A stretch of DNA of 64,000 nt from G964291335 sp964291335 (GTDB taxonomy: Bacteria; Chloroflexota; Dehalococcoidia; Lucifugimonadales; UBA3495), in contig OZ219748.1 of assembly GCA_964291335.2 (NCBI GenBank), forward strand, positions 2,604,001 through 2,668,000, given 5' to 3'. Below, piece by piece: positions 40,738 to 48,702 of the stretch (position 1 is its first letter; each line of letters begins with the position of its first letter). The notes below the pieces were generated by a model. It made no database searches. It was not told where the DNA came from and saw nothing but the letters and a program-made list of their open reading frames with translations. Made by a program: the position numbers and the translations under genes.

Positions 40738-42447
40738 ATGAACAAAACGAATCTCCCAGAATCGATCCAGGCCACCATCCATCAGGACGCGCTCAGCCGC
40801 GTCCCATCATTCTTCGACGCCACCCTGGAAGACATCGCCAACGAACTATTCCAGAACGCCCGGCGCTCCGGCGCCACTCAAGTTAACGTAACGATCAACG
40901 AAGACAGCATCGCCATTGCCGACAACGGCAAGGGCATCCAGGACCCCCGGGTACTGCTGGCCTTCGGCCAGTCCACCTGGAACAGCCCGGCGGTGAACAA
41001 CGAACATCCGGCCGGCATGGGCTTTTATTCCCTGGCCCGACGCCCCTGGGTGCGAGTCCGGTCCCGCACCGGGGACAACATACCCTGGAGCCTGGAACTA
41101 ACCCCGGAACATTTCACCGGAAAGAAATCGGCGCCGGTGCTGACCGTTCACCCGCAAGACGGAACCATGACCGGAACGGAAATCACCTTCAAGTGGTCCA
41201 CGAAAAACAAACCGGAGGGAATCATCGCCGAATGCGCGCAATACTTCCCGCTGCCGGTATTCCGCAACGGAGCGGAACTTCCCCGGCTGGACTTCCTGGC
41301 CAAAGCCCTCTACGTGGAGGAATACCAGGGAACGAGAATCGGCGTTTACCGCTCCCCCGCGCGGGATTGGCACACCAGCAACTTCCACGGCATTGTTCTC
41401 AAAAATACCTGCTTCGCCTCCGTCAAGACGCTCAAGGAAGAATGGAGCGCCGCCATTGACGTGGTGAACTGCCCCCATCTGGAACTGACCCTGCCCAGCC
41501 GCAAAAGTCTGGTGGCAACTCCCTTTACCGATGAACTGAAACGGGCCGCCCGAGCGGCTATCTACCGGGCGATGCTCCGTGAACCGGATCCGGTGGAAGT
41601 CCCGTACAAGGTTCAGCAGGACGCCAAACAGCTGGGCATCGATCTGCCTGACCCGGTATCGGCGCTGCTACGCTGGGAACCGGAAACCGCCGATGGAGGA
41701 ACCACCGGTTACTACGGATTCCATGACAGCAGAAAAGAGGCGGTGAATGAGAACACCCTGCTGGTCGGAATACAAGACGGATGCGCCCCGGACCAGCAGG
41801 CTCTGGGGAGAGCCGCCAACCGGAACGGCATGGACCGGAACCTGATGCAAGCGAACTACCGGCTGAAAGGCTATCCCTGGTACGATGCCCTGCCGGTGAT
41901 TGAAGAAGTGGAAATCGAAGTAACCCTGAAGGGAAAGGTTTACAACCTGAGCGAAGTCAGGAAAGAATTTAACACCAGTGCCGCCAAATACCGGGAATGG
42001 ATCGAAGTCTTCGCCCGGCAGCGGCCGGAGAAAATCGAACTGCTGCTCCAAATGACCAGTCCGACCAGAGGCAAATGGGTAGAAAAGCTGCCCGCCGACT
42101 ACGCCCTGCTGGAAGACGAGCTGCAATACTACGATGAAGCGACCCCATTGGTAACCGAAGAAAGCAGCATGTCGGTCAACGAACTGGCCGAAGTATTGAT
42201 GGCATCCTGCTACTGCTACGATGAAGAAGGGGATCACTACGAGACCCAGCAGAAGGAAGCGGAAAACCGGTACGGCAAGATTGCCCGGCAGACACTACAA
42301 TCGGAGGAGGAAGCCATCCGGCACGGGATCATTGCCACGGCCCGGGACCATCTCCGGTGGGAAGTGCCGGCGGGGATAACCGTAACCCTGAAAGTAACCC
42401 ACAGCGGAGCGGAAATCCTGCAGCTGGAAAAGGAGGAAAAGAATTGA
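40738..42447 (+). CDS. GHKL (Hsp90/MutL-type) ATPase
   Basis: The Bergerat-fold motifs are clear: N-box ANELFQNARRSG (34-45, with Glu36 and Asn40), G1 ADNGKGI (61-67) and G2 HPAGMGFYSLA (90-100). The rest of the 569-aa protein has further strand-rich and helical regions with no known nuclease or kinase motif. GHKL ATPases of this size act in DNA repair, topology, chaperoning or phage defence. AGGAG lies about 9 nt before the ATG. It heads a coupled operon of four small genes. Confidence 0.8.
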   Translation: MNKTNLPESIQATIHQDALSRVPSFFDATLEDIANELFQNARRSGATQVNVTINEDSIAIADNGKGIQDPRVLLAFGQSTWNSPAVNNEHPAGMGFYSLARRPWVRVRSRTGDNIPWSLELTPEHFTGKKSAPVLTVHPQDGTMTGTEITFKWSTKNKPEGIIAECAQYFPLPVFRNGAELPRLDFLAKALYVEEYQGTRIGVYRSPARDWHTSNFHGIVLKNTCFASVKTLKEEWSAAIDVVNCPHLELTLPSRKSLVATPFTDELKRAARAAIYRAMLREPDPVEVPYKVQQDAKQLGIDLPDPVSALLRWEPETADGGTTGYYGFHDSRKEAVNENTLLVGIQDGCAPDQQALGRAANRNGMDRNLMQANYRLKGYPWYDALPVIEEVEIEVTLKGKVYNLSEVRKEFNTSAAKYREWIEVFARQRPEKIELLLQMTSPTRGKWVEKLPADYALLEDELQYYDEATPLVTEESSMSVNELAEVLMASCYCYDEEGDHYETQQKEAENRYGKIARQTLQSEEEAIRHGIIATARDHLRWEVPAGITVTLKVTHSGAEILQLEKEEKN

Positions 42448-42941
42448 CCAACCCCGCAGCGCCGCCCAGCGACCTGACAATAACAACCGGCATCGCCTGG
42501 GGATTCCTGGCTTATGCCGAGATGCTGACCAGGGGAGTTGCCCAAAGCCTCCAGTTCTGGGCCGACGGCAGCTGCCCCGACGACCCGGACCAGCCGGAGC
42601 TTACCGACTTCCGGGAAACTCCGGAATTCAGCAACTGGACCAACGCGGTGGAATCGCTGAACCGGCAGATAAAAGAGATCGCCGCCCAGCGCGCCGGCCT
42701 CGATTACCTGATATTCGACTTCATCGAACCGACCAACTACCCGCAGCCGGCACGTCCGGTGGAAGAAACTCCCCTGATCGACCTGTACCACCTGGATCTG
42801 GAACGGGCCGAATTCCTGATTGCCAAGGCGATCGAAATCTTTGGCCGAATCGCCGAAACGTTGCCGGAACACGCCGGGGATCTACTGGATCTGAACCGCC
42901 GACTCGCTGCAGTCAGCTTTCAGGAAACCGGACAGTTCTAA
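42444..42941 (+). CDS. helical protein coupled to GHKL ATPase, TTG start
   Basis: AGGAGG (42431-42436) lies 7 nt before TTG 42444, which overlaps the ATPase stop by 4 nt. The frame is open further upstream, but that part is a shadow of the ATPase. The 165-aa product is helical and acidic (PEFSNWTNAVESLNRQIKEI, LERAEFLIAKAIEIFGRIAE). Tight coupling suggests a stoichiometric partner. Unknown family. Confidence 0.65.
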   Translation: MTNPAAPPSDLTITTGIAWGFLAYAEMLTRGVAQSLQFWADGSCPDDPDQPELTDFRETPEFSNWTNAVESLNRQIKEIAAQRAGLDYLIFDFIEPTNYPQPARPVEETPLIDLYHLDLERAEFLIAKAIEIFGRIAETLPEHAGDLLDLNRRLAAVSFQETGQF

Positions 42942-42956
42942 CGGAGAAAGGAAGAA

Positions 42957-43277
42957 ATGAAAGATACCGAATACCTGATCATACCGGTTCCCGACGAAGA
43001 TGAAGAGATTTCCCTACCGGAACTGCTCAGCGCCGGCGCCCCGGCATGGTACGCCGGAGACGGCCGGTGGGCCGATGGAGACGCCGTCCGGGAATACTAC
43101 GAAAAGGAACTGCCAACCCGGCTGGGGCTGTACCCTGAAGAATTCATCCTCTGGGCGGAGCTCAGCCCGGAAGAAATAGACACTCTGGGCCGGACCCTGG
43201 CCCCGCACATCTGCGGGAGTGACCCGACCGGAGCAATATCCGCCGAAGACATGGCGGATTTCCTGATTGAAGAATAG
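42957..43277 (+). CDS. acidic protein, 106 aa
   Basis: GGAGAAAGGAAG precedes the ATG. The protein is strongly acidic (PVPDEDEEISLPELL, LSPEEIDTLG) and ends MADFLIEE. It belongs to the GHKL operon. High acidity could suggest a DNA-mimic or regulatory role, but this is speculation. Confidence 0.6.
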   Translation: MKDTEYLIIPVPDEDEEISLPELLSAGAPAWYAGDGRWADGDAVREYYEKELPTRLGLYPEEFILWAELSPEEIDTLGRTLAPHICGSDPTGAISAEDMADFLIEE

Positions 43278-43557
43278 TCCGGTGAACCGGAAAACTACGC
43301 CCGCCAAGCCTCACTGCGCCCTCTGCGCCGGGCATACCGGCTGGAACATCCCCATCGGCTGGTGGATTACCGTCAGCATCCCGGAGATCTACAACCGGCA
43401 AAGCGAAACGTCGGAAAAGCCCCGCTGGAACCAACTGACCTCCGCAGAACGCCGTACCATAATCAAGCATACCGAGCAGACCTTTGACCACCAGCAGCTG
43501 ACCCGGCTGCTGCAGAACGCGCTGGAAAAAGCGCTGGCGGAAATCAACCCGCCATAG
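43267..43557 (+). CDS. small Cys-pair protein, 96 aa
   Basis: The listed TTG start overlaps the previous gene by 11 nt, and GTG 43282 is the alternative. Early CALCAGH gives a possible half zinc knuckle. A helical C-terminal half follows (SAERRTIIKHTEQTFDHQQL). Part of the GHKL operon. Unknown. Confidence 0.5.
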   Translation: MKNSPVNRKTTPAKPHCALCAGHTGWNIPIGWWITVSIPEIYNRQSETSEKPRWNQLTSAERRTIIKHTEQTFDHQQLTRLLQNALEKALAEINPP

Positions 43558-43582
43558 CAATCCCCCAGAAAGGAGCAAGAAC

Positions 43583-43996
43583 GTGAACCCTACCGTCGCC
43601 GACTGGCGTCCACCCAACTACCATATGGTATGGAGCATTTACGACAAATACGACTGGGAAACCCATACGCAGAAAGACTTCCAATACGAAAGCGAAGAGG
43701 ACGACTCTTACAGCCGGATCCGGCTGGATCTGACCGCGCCGGCCGGCCTGCCCAACGGCAGTTATACCGCGGTCGTTTATCTCAAAGAAAAGGGAACCTG
43801 CTCCGGCGTACTGGTTCGGAACAACCTGTTCATGCCTGAAGAAACCGACCGGGCGGTATTCAACGCCATGCTCAGAGCTGAGGGCAAAGACCCGGAGGCA
43901 ACGGATCCGAAAGTGCCGGAGTGGGACCATATCTTCATTGAAGCAGTCCGCTGGAACGAGACGGAACAGGCGATCGAATTCTCCCTAGGATCCTGA
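43583..43996 (+). CDS. hypothetical protein, 137 aa, GTG start
   Basis: AAAGGAG lies 7 nt before GTG. The protein has a Trp/Tyr-rich acidic start (WSIYDKYDWETHTQKDFQYE), strands (SYTAVVYLKEKGTCSGVLVR) and an acidic end. It is last in the GHKL operon. No family recognised. Confidence 0.65.
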   Translation: MNPTVADWRPPNYHMVWSIYDKYDWETHTQKDFQYESEEDDSYSRIRLDLTAPAGLPNGSYTAVVYLKEKGTCSGVLVRNNLFMPEETDRAVFNAMLRAEGKDPEATDPKVPEWDHIFIEAVRWNETEQAIEFSLGS

Positions 43997-44201
43997 AAGA
44001 ATAACCAATCACTGCAGAGTTGCAACACGTTGGATACTACTTTAACGTGGTAGCGTATTGGCAGAATAGACTTTGCAGTACCACATCTGATGCAGGACGA
44101 GCGTAAAGCAATACGCAACAGCAGTACCTATTCTGGTAGAAAAACACCGGCGGGCAACACAGAAAGTTTAAAGCACGACGATCAACACTTTCTATAAGCA
44201 A
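43997..44201. other. AT-rich non-coding region with paired repeats
   Basis: GCGTATTG near 44052 and CAATACGC near 44112 are complementary, as are GTGGTA and TACCAC around 44050-44085. GCAGTACC occurs twice. The area could encode a structured RNA or the end of the AT-rich island. It holds no gene. Confidence 0.35.
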
Positions 44202-45446
44202 TCATTCGCGCAACCAGTTTTTCACAAAATCGGGACCACAAGGGCTTGCCAGCAAGACATCTATATGTTGTCTGCAAGGATCGCGGCATACATTATGCGC
44301 GACTTTCTCCTCTACAAGCATACGATCTCGCTCGTCCAATTGGAAATAATCCTCTGGAGAACTGTACAAATTCTTCCAATTACCCATAGCTTTCAAGTGC
44401 AACTTCTTACCAACATCATTCACAGAGCAAAAATCCCTCACCCAGTTTGACACAATACTATCGTAATATTTGTAGATACATCGAACATTTGGGTAGGTAA
44501 CAACCAACCACGACCGATTATCTCCAGGCAGTATATTGACTGAAGCATAAAAATCATAAGGCGTAGCGGTATCCGCATGACAATTACAAGGTAAAGTATG
44601 ATACTCCGCAGCGGCAAATCGTACATGGGGATTGAAAGGCATCACATGATGTACGAAACCGACGCGCTCACTGTCAACAAGACGTCGATCATACAACAAT
44701 TTATCGCGATAAAAACTCCGGATAATATTTGATGAATATCTCAGGATAGAATCAAGAACATCAACAGCATATCGGTTTCCTGCCTTTACTTGTTCAGCAC
44801 GCTTACAAGTTACTTCGATCTCGACCCCTCGCAACTGACTGATACAAAAAAGCAATGTCCTATAAGCAAGAATAAAAAGAGAAAACTCCAGCCCGTGATT
44901 TGCGGAGACGATCCTTTGATAATCACAGATACTGCTAAGGTCCAAATCGTCGACTAAACCAAAGAAATCTCTATCTCTGTCATGATAAGCACAAACGGAA
45001 TGACCGACACTCGCTACCGTAATATCAATATAATGAGGCGGCACCTGTCCAATTTCCCATAGTCCTTGACTACCCGGGTAACCAGCCTCCCCTTTAGTAA
45101 GAGCAACTAACTGTTGAACATCCGGCATATGTTGCAGAACCATATCCCCTCCTTTAGTTGCCTTAGCAATACGCGAAAGCCGCCCACGCGTAATAGAGTG
45201 CGTTTTCGCTGAGGCATCTTCACCGCAATTAACTGGACTACGTCTATTCCCGAAGAATCCAGATTCCAACGTTGACTCAGTTGCCAGCAAGCAACGAGGG
45301 TCATTTTCATCTCGAAAACCAAATTGAATTTCACTCAATACTCGCAGAGCTTCCTGAACTTCCTTAGGTTTAATAAAGGGAGAATCCAAATCCTGTGTCA
45401 TTCCCCGCATGATACGAGGAATATCAGTGTTATTGTATTTGACCAT
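44202..45446 (-). CDS. unknown 414-aa protein on AT-rich island
   Basis: The reading frame extends to 45470, but ATG 45446 (MVKYNNTDIPRIMRGMTQDL) after AGGGTGG is the likely start. The protein is soluble. It has a helical N-terminal half and a His/Cys-containing stretch (HVMPFNPHVRFAAAEYHTLP, then CNCH) followed by a strand-rich VVTYPNVRCIYKYYDSIVSN. I cannot place it in a family. Codon use and base composition differ from the flanks, indicating transfer. It follows a small membrane protein gene on the same strand, so the pair may be a unit. Confidence 0.65.
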   Translation of the reverse strand: MVKYNNTDIPRIMRGMTQDLDSPFIKPKEVQEALRVLSEIQFGFRDENDPRCLLATESTLESGFFGNRRSPVNCGEDASAKTHSITRGRLSRIAKATKGGDMVLQHMPDVQQLVALTKGEAGYPGSQGLWEIGQVPPHYIDITVASVGHSVCAYHDRDRDFFGLVDDLDLSSICDYQRIVSANHGLEFSLFILAYRTLLFCISQLRGVEIEVTCKRAEQVKAGNRYAVDVLDSILRYSSNIIRSFYRDKLLYDRRLVDSERVGFVHHVMPFNPHVRFAAAEYHTLPCNCHADTATPYDFYASVNILPGDNRSWLVVTYPNVRCIYKYYDSIVSNWVRDFCSVNDVGKKLHLKAMGNWKNLYSSPEDYFQLDERDRMLVEEKVAHNVCRDPCRQHIDVLLASPCGPDFVKNWLRE

Positions 45447-45480
45447 GACTAATAGCAAACCACCCTGCAAAATCTAAAAA

Positions 45481-45711
45481 CTAGGGTACTATATTTCTTG
45501 AGAACAAGGGGCCAAGAGTAAAAAAGATAAACAGCAGAAGTACCCCACCGTGATGCCATGCTGTGGAATGGTACCCGGTTTTAGAGAGGACAAAATACAG
45601 ATATTTAGTGAACCAATAGTTGCTGTAGGAATAGTACAAGATAACACCCATCAGAATGAACAAAGCCTGAGCCACCAGATAAGAGAACCCCCCCAAACAT
45701 TTCCCTATCAA
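45481..45711 (-). CDS. small membrane protein, 76 aa
   Basis: Two hydrophobic segments (about residues 8-28 and 50-70) separated by a Tyr-rich loop mark a two-span membrane protein. The likely start is TTG. It lies just upstream of the 414-aa gene on the minus strand. The pair (membrane peptide plus large soluble protein) resembles the layout of some defence or toxin modules, but there is no direct evidence. Confidence 0.5.
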   Translation of the reverse strand: MIGKCLGGFSYLVAQALFILMGVILYYSYSNYWFTKYLYFVLSKTGYHSTAWHHGGVLLLFIFFTLGPLFSRNIVP

Positions 45712-45730
45712 CCAGTAAGCAAACTAGACC

Positions 45731-46654
45731 TCAGCGGTAATGCCGCCGGATCTCATTAGCGTACCGCTGTCCCAAATCCCGGCCGTACTGCTCCAGCCAC
45801 TCCGACAGCCGGGTGGGACACGGCGCCGGATGCCCCAGGGAGCTTACCAGCAAACCCCGGCTTAACCCGCTGATTTCATCCCTGGTCAGCACAATATCCC
45901 GCAGCGCAACCCCCAAAGCCCGACCAGCCAGATAAGCGGCCAGCGCCGGGACCGGAACCGCCTTGCAGAAAGTGCCGGCATGCCGGGTTACCAGGTTCAC
46001 CAGTTCCCGGAAGGTATAAATCTCCGGACCCACGGCGTCAATCACCCGATTATCATCGGACCCGATTGCCTCAACCGCCAATGCGGCCAGATCCGCCACA
46101 TGCACCGGCTGCAGGGGATACCGCCCATTGCCCGGCAGCAGAAATACCGGGAAGTTCCGCACGGACCAAGCAATATTGTTCAGCAGAATATCCTCCAGGC
46201 TGTAAAGGACGGTGGGGCGCAGAATCGCATAAGAAACGCCGTCCAGTTCCCGGAGATAATCCTCCAATTGACCCTTGCCCCGGAAATAGGGCAGATCGCT
46301 GTTCGCGTCCGGATTGGTGATTGAAATATGCACAATACGGCGCACCCCGGCAGCCCGGGCGCAGTCAAACATTGCCCTGGTCTGCGCAACGCACTGAGCA
46401 TGGGTCCGGTTCCGGTAATTAACCCGGATCCAATAGGTATTGACCAGCGTATCCGTACCGCGGAGCCGCTCGGTGAGCGCCGTGGGATCATCAAAACTGA
46501 AAGGGAAGAAAGGGACTTGCCCGGCAAAGGGGTCCGGACGCTCCGGATGTCCGGTAATGGACTGAACCGGACAGCCCAGGTCCAGCAGACTCCGGGCAAT
46601 ATAACGGCCGGTATAACCGGCCGCGCCGGTAACGGTAACCAGTTTATCCGTCAT
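45731..46654 (-). CDS. NAD(P)-binding epimerase/NmrA-like protein
   Basis: Starting at 46654 the protein opens MTDKLVTVTGAAGYTGRYIA, a Rossmann GxxGxxG dinucleotide site. It continues with VRRIVHISITNPDANSDLPY and FRGKGQLEDYLRELDGVSYA, matching the atypical short-chain dehydrogenase (NmrA/complex I NDUFA9-like) group. These bind NAD(P) and act as sugar epimerases, quinone-linked proteins or redox sensors. The 307-aa length is normal. The frame extends 90 codons upstream, but GAGGTG just before 46654 favours this start. It is transcribed away from the next rightward operon. Confidence 0.75.
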   Translation of the reverse strand: MTDKLVTVTGAAGYTGRYIARSLLDLGCPVQSITGHPERPDPFAGQVPFFPFSFDDPTALTERLRGTDTLVNTYWIRVNYRNRTHAQCVAQTRAMFDCARAAGVRRIVHISITNPDANSDLPYFRGKGQLEDYLRELDGVSYAILRPTVLYSLEDILLNNIAWSVRNFPVFLLPGNGRYPLQPVHVADLAALAVEAIGSDDNRVIDAVGPEIYTFRELVNLVTRHAGTFCKAVPVPALAAYLAGRALGVALRDIVLTRDEISGLSRGLLVSSLGHPAPCPTRLSEWLEQYGRDLGQRYANEIRRHYR

Positions 46655-46709
46655 AGCCACCTCAACCGGGAGACGGCCCGTTGCTCGCAAAACGTCCGGG
46701 CCGTCAAGG

Positions 46710-46724
46710 TTTAACCCGGTTAAA
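46710..46724. promoter_or_regulatory. 15-bp palindromic operator candidate
   Basis: TTTAACC C GGTTAAA lies in the divergent gap between the epimerase-like gene (start 46654, leftward) and the 46768 gene (rightward). Its position between both starts suits a shared repressor site. Confidence 0.5.
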
Positions 46725-46767
46725 ATACCAGAAGCGAACCAGCCATCCTTTACCATCGGAAACGTGA

Positions 46768-47025
46768 ATGAACTACTGCCTGCCGGAAACCCAACAAGCC
46801 TACCTCCAGGGCTATCAGGACGCCATTGCGAAAGCGGCGGCCATCCTGATGTTCGATTTTCCCGAAGCGCATCGGCAGCTGCTCCGGGAGACCCTGTGCC
46901 AGCACTGCGCCCAACCCAGGCCAATACGGGAAGAACCGGCGCTCATCGCCGGACAGAAACCCCGGAACCTCTGCGCCGACTGTGAGCAGTACTTTCATCC
47001 AAACCGAAAGGAGCAGCCGGAATGA
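46768..47025 (+). CDS. small zinc-ribbon protein, 85 aa
   Basis: CQHC (residues 44-47) and CADC (69-72) make a four-cysteine ribbon. An N-terminal helix (QQAYLQGYQDAIAKAAAILM) precedes it. GGAAACG lies before the ATG. Its stop overlaps the next gene's ATG region by 4 nt. Function unknown. Confidence 0.6.
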   Translation: MNYCLPETQQAYLQGYQDAIAKAAAILMFDFPEAHRQLLRETLCQHCAQPRPIREEPALIAGQKPRNLCADCEQYFHPNRKEQPE

Positions 47026-47645
47026 TCCTGTCCACCGACGAACTGATGCCCGGAACGACCTGGGGACAGGCGGCCGCCGCGCTGATCGCCACCCTGTCAA
47101 ACCCGCCGGACAACCCGGAAATATTCCGGCAGGAGGAGCAGTTTCAGCAACTGCTGCACCGCTGCCCCTTTATCTTGCACTGCTTCGAGCCAAAGGCGGC
47201 GCCGACCAACTCCGACCAGGACGAAACACGGATTGCGCCGAGCATAAGCATTTACCCCGCCAGGCTGAGCCCGGAGCAGGGGAACATCCTGACCGATACG
47301 GTCAAAGCTCTGACCAACCCATATGAAGCGGAGCAGTCATCTCTGGAGCAACTGCTTCGGCAGATGCTGGACGGCGCCGAAGCCATCAACCGGAACCGGA
47401 ACAACCGGGCTGCCGCCGCCCGGATACGGCGCGCCGCCGAGCGGCTCAAGCCGGTTATCCCGGCCATCAACGAAATTATCGAAGGCGCCAACGCCATCGA
47501 CCAGCCGGAGATGCGCTACCTTCCCGAAACGGAGAGCGAAGACCGGCAGGCCCGGATTCTGGCCGGCATCGCCCAATTGGCCTACACGCTCGGTTGCGAG
47601 GAATGGGCCGCTGACAATGGATTTGACCGACCGGACAGCAACTGA
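47022..47645 (+). CDS. hypothetical helical protein, 207 aa
   Basis: AAAGGAG about 9 nt before the ATG. The protein is soluble and mostly helical (RAAAARIRRAAERLKPVIPA, ARILAGIAQLAYTLGCEEWA) with a short strand region near residue 75. Coupled to the preceding zinc-ribbon gene. Unrecognised. Confidence 0.65.
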   Translation: MILSTDELMPGTTWGQAAAALIATLSNPPDNPEIFRQEEQFQQLLHRCPFILHCFEPKAAPTNSDQDETRIAPSISIYPARLSPEQGNILTDTVKALTNPYEAEQSSLEQLLRQMLDGAEAINRNRNNRAAAARIRRAAERLKPVIPAINEIIEGANAIDQPEMRYLPETESEDRQARILAGIAQLAYTLGCEEWAADNGFDRPDSN

Positions 47646-47667
47646 ACCACGACAGGAGAAGACCAAC

Positions 47668-48027
47668 ATGGAAAATACCCCCAGGCCGGTATCCTTCACC
47701 AGCTCCAAAGGCATTGATGAACCTAGGTTCGCCCCGAAGGACTACCGACCTCACTTCATCCGGAAACTGGTTTACGACAACGAAGTAAACGCTGTAGAAC
47801 CGATGCCGGCATGGCGTGAACTTTTCGCCGGCGGCTCCAGCCGTCCCCATTACATCCTGAAAGATCCCACGGGTAAATCCTGGTTCGTGGAACAAAGCAG
47901 TCCGGCAGGAGACTATGATGTTTACGGCCCGGATTACGGCGAAAGTACCGACAATGCCCATGACGCCTTCTGGCTGGCAGAACGACAGTCGGGAATGTAC
48001 ACGGACCCGAACCACCGAACCAGCTGA
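47668..48027 (+). CDS. hypothetical protein, 119 aa
   Basis: AGGAGAA about 8 nt before the ATG. The protein has strands and aromatic residues (RPHYILKDPTGKSWFVEQSS, DYDVYGPDYGESTDNAHDAF). It is soluble and of unknown family, and lies between the 207-aa gene and the HicB-like gene. Confidence 0.6.
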   Translation: MENTPRPVSFTSSKGIDEPRFAPKDYRPHFIRKLVYDNEVNAVEPMPAWRELFAGGSSRPHYILKDPTGKSWFVEQSSPAGDYDVYGPDYGESTDNAHDAFWLAERQSGMYTDPNHRTS

Positions 48028-48042
48028 ACGGGAGCTGAGATT

Positions 48043-48702
48043 ATGACCGGATCCCTTACCTGCCGGGTCTGGCAGAACGGCGACGGCTGGATTGCCGTCT
48101 GCCCACACTTCGATCTGACCGCCGAAGCCAACACCAGGTCCGAAGCGGAGCGGGAACTGGGCGACGCCATTAAAACCTGGCTGGATTATGCATTGGAACA
48201 ATCGGCGGCTGAGCAGGCCCGACTGCTGAACCGCAAAGCGCCTTTATGGTTAAGACTGAAGGCCCGAATCCTGGGACTTCCCGTTTCATACCCACTTAAC
48301 GGAGCAGGCTCCGACCGTCCATTGAGGAAACAGACCAATGTCAAACACCAAGGCATCAACCGGCGGGAAAGCCGGAGCACCCCGCAAGTTTCTGGTCGCC
48401 GACCTGTTCTGCGGCGCCGGCGGCTCCTCCACCGGAGCCCGGCGGGCCATCCGGTCCATCGGGGGGACAATGGACCTGATTGCCGTCAACCACTGGCCCA
48501 CCGCCATCGCCACTCATTCCCGGAATCACCCCACCGCCCGGCATCTGGTAGAAGACGTATCCATCGTCGCTCCGGAAACGATCGTCGCCGAAGGCCGTCT
48601 GGACCTGCTCATGGCTTCGCCCGAATGCACCTGGCACTCCATAGCCCGGGGCGGCAAGCCGATCCACGACCAGCAACGCATGAACCCCTGGGCAATTCAT
48701 AA
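48043..48702 (+). CDS. HicB-like protein with run-on C-terminus
   Basis: Residues 1-50 (LTCRVWQNGDGWIAVCPHFD, LTAEANTRSEAERELGDAIK) are a HicB-like fold, followed by a helical tail ending near WLRLKARILGLP. Beyond about 48300 the frame simply overlaps the C5 methylase in another frame and becomes Arg/Pro-rich. The natural stop was probably the TGA at 48323-48325 in the +1 frame, within the ribosome site of the methylase, so a one-base frameshift is likely. GGGAG lies about 8 nt before the ATG. Confidence 0.55.
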   Translation: MTGSLTCRVWQNGDGWIAVCPHFDLTAEANTRSEAERELGDAIKTWLDYALEQSAAEQARLLNRKAPLWLRLKARILGLPVSYPLNGAGSDRPLRKQTNVKHQGINRRESRSTPQVSGRRPVLRRRRLLHRSPAGHPVHRGDNGPDCRQPLAHRHRHSFPESPHRPASGRRRIHRRSGNDRRRRPSGPAHGFARMHLALHSPGRQADPRPATHEPLGNS

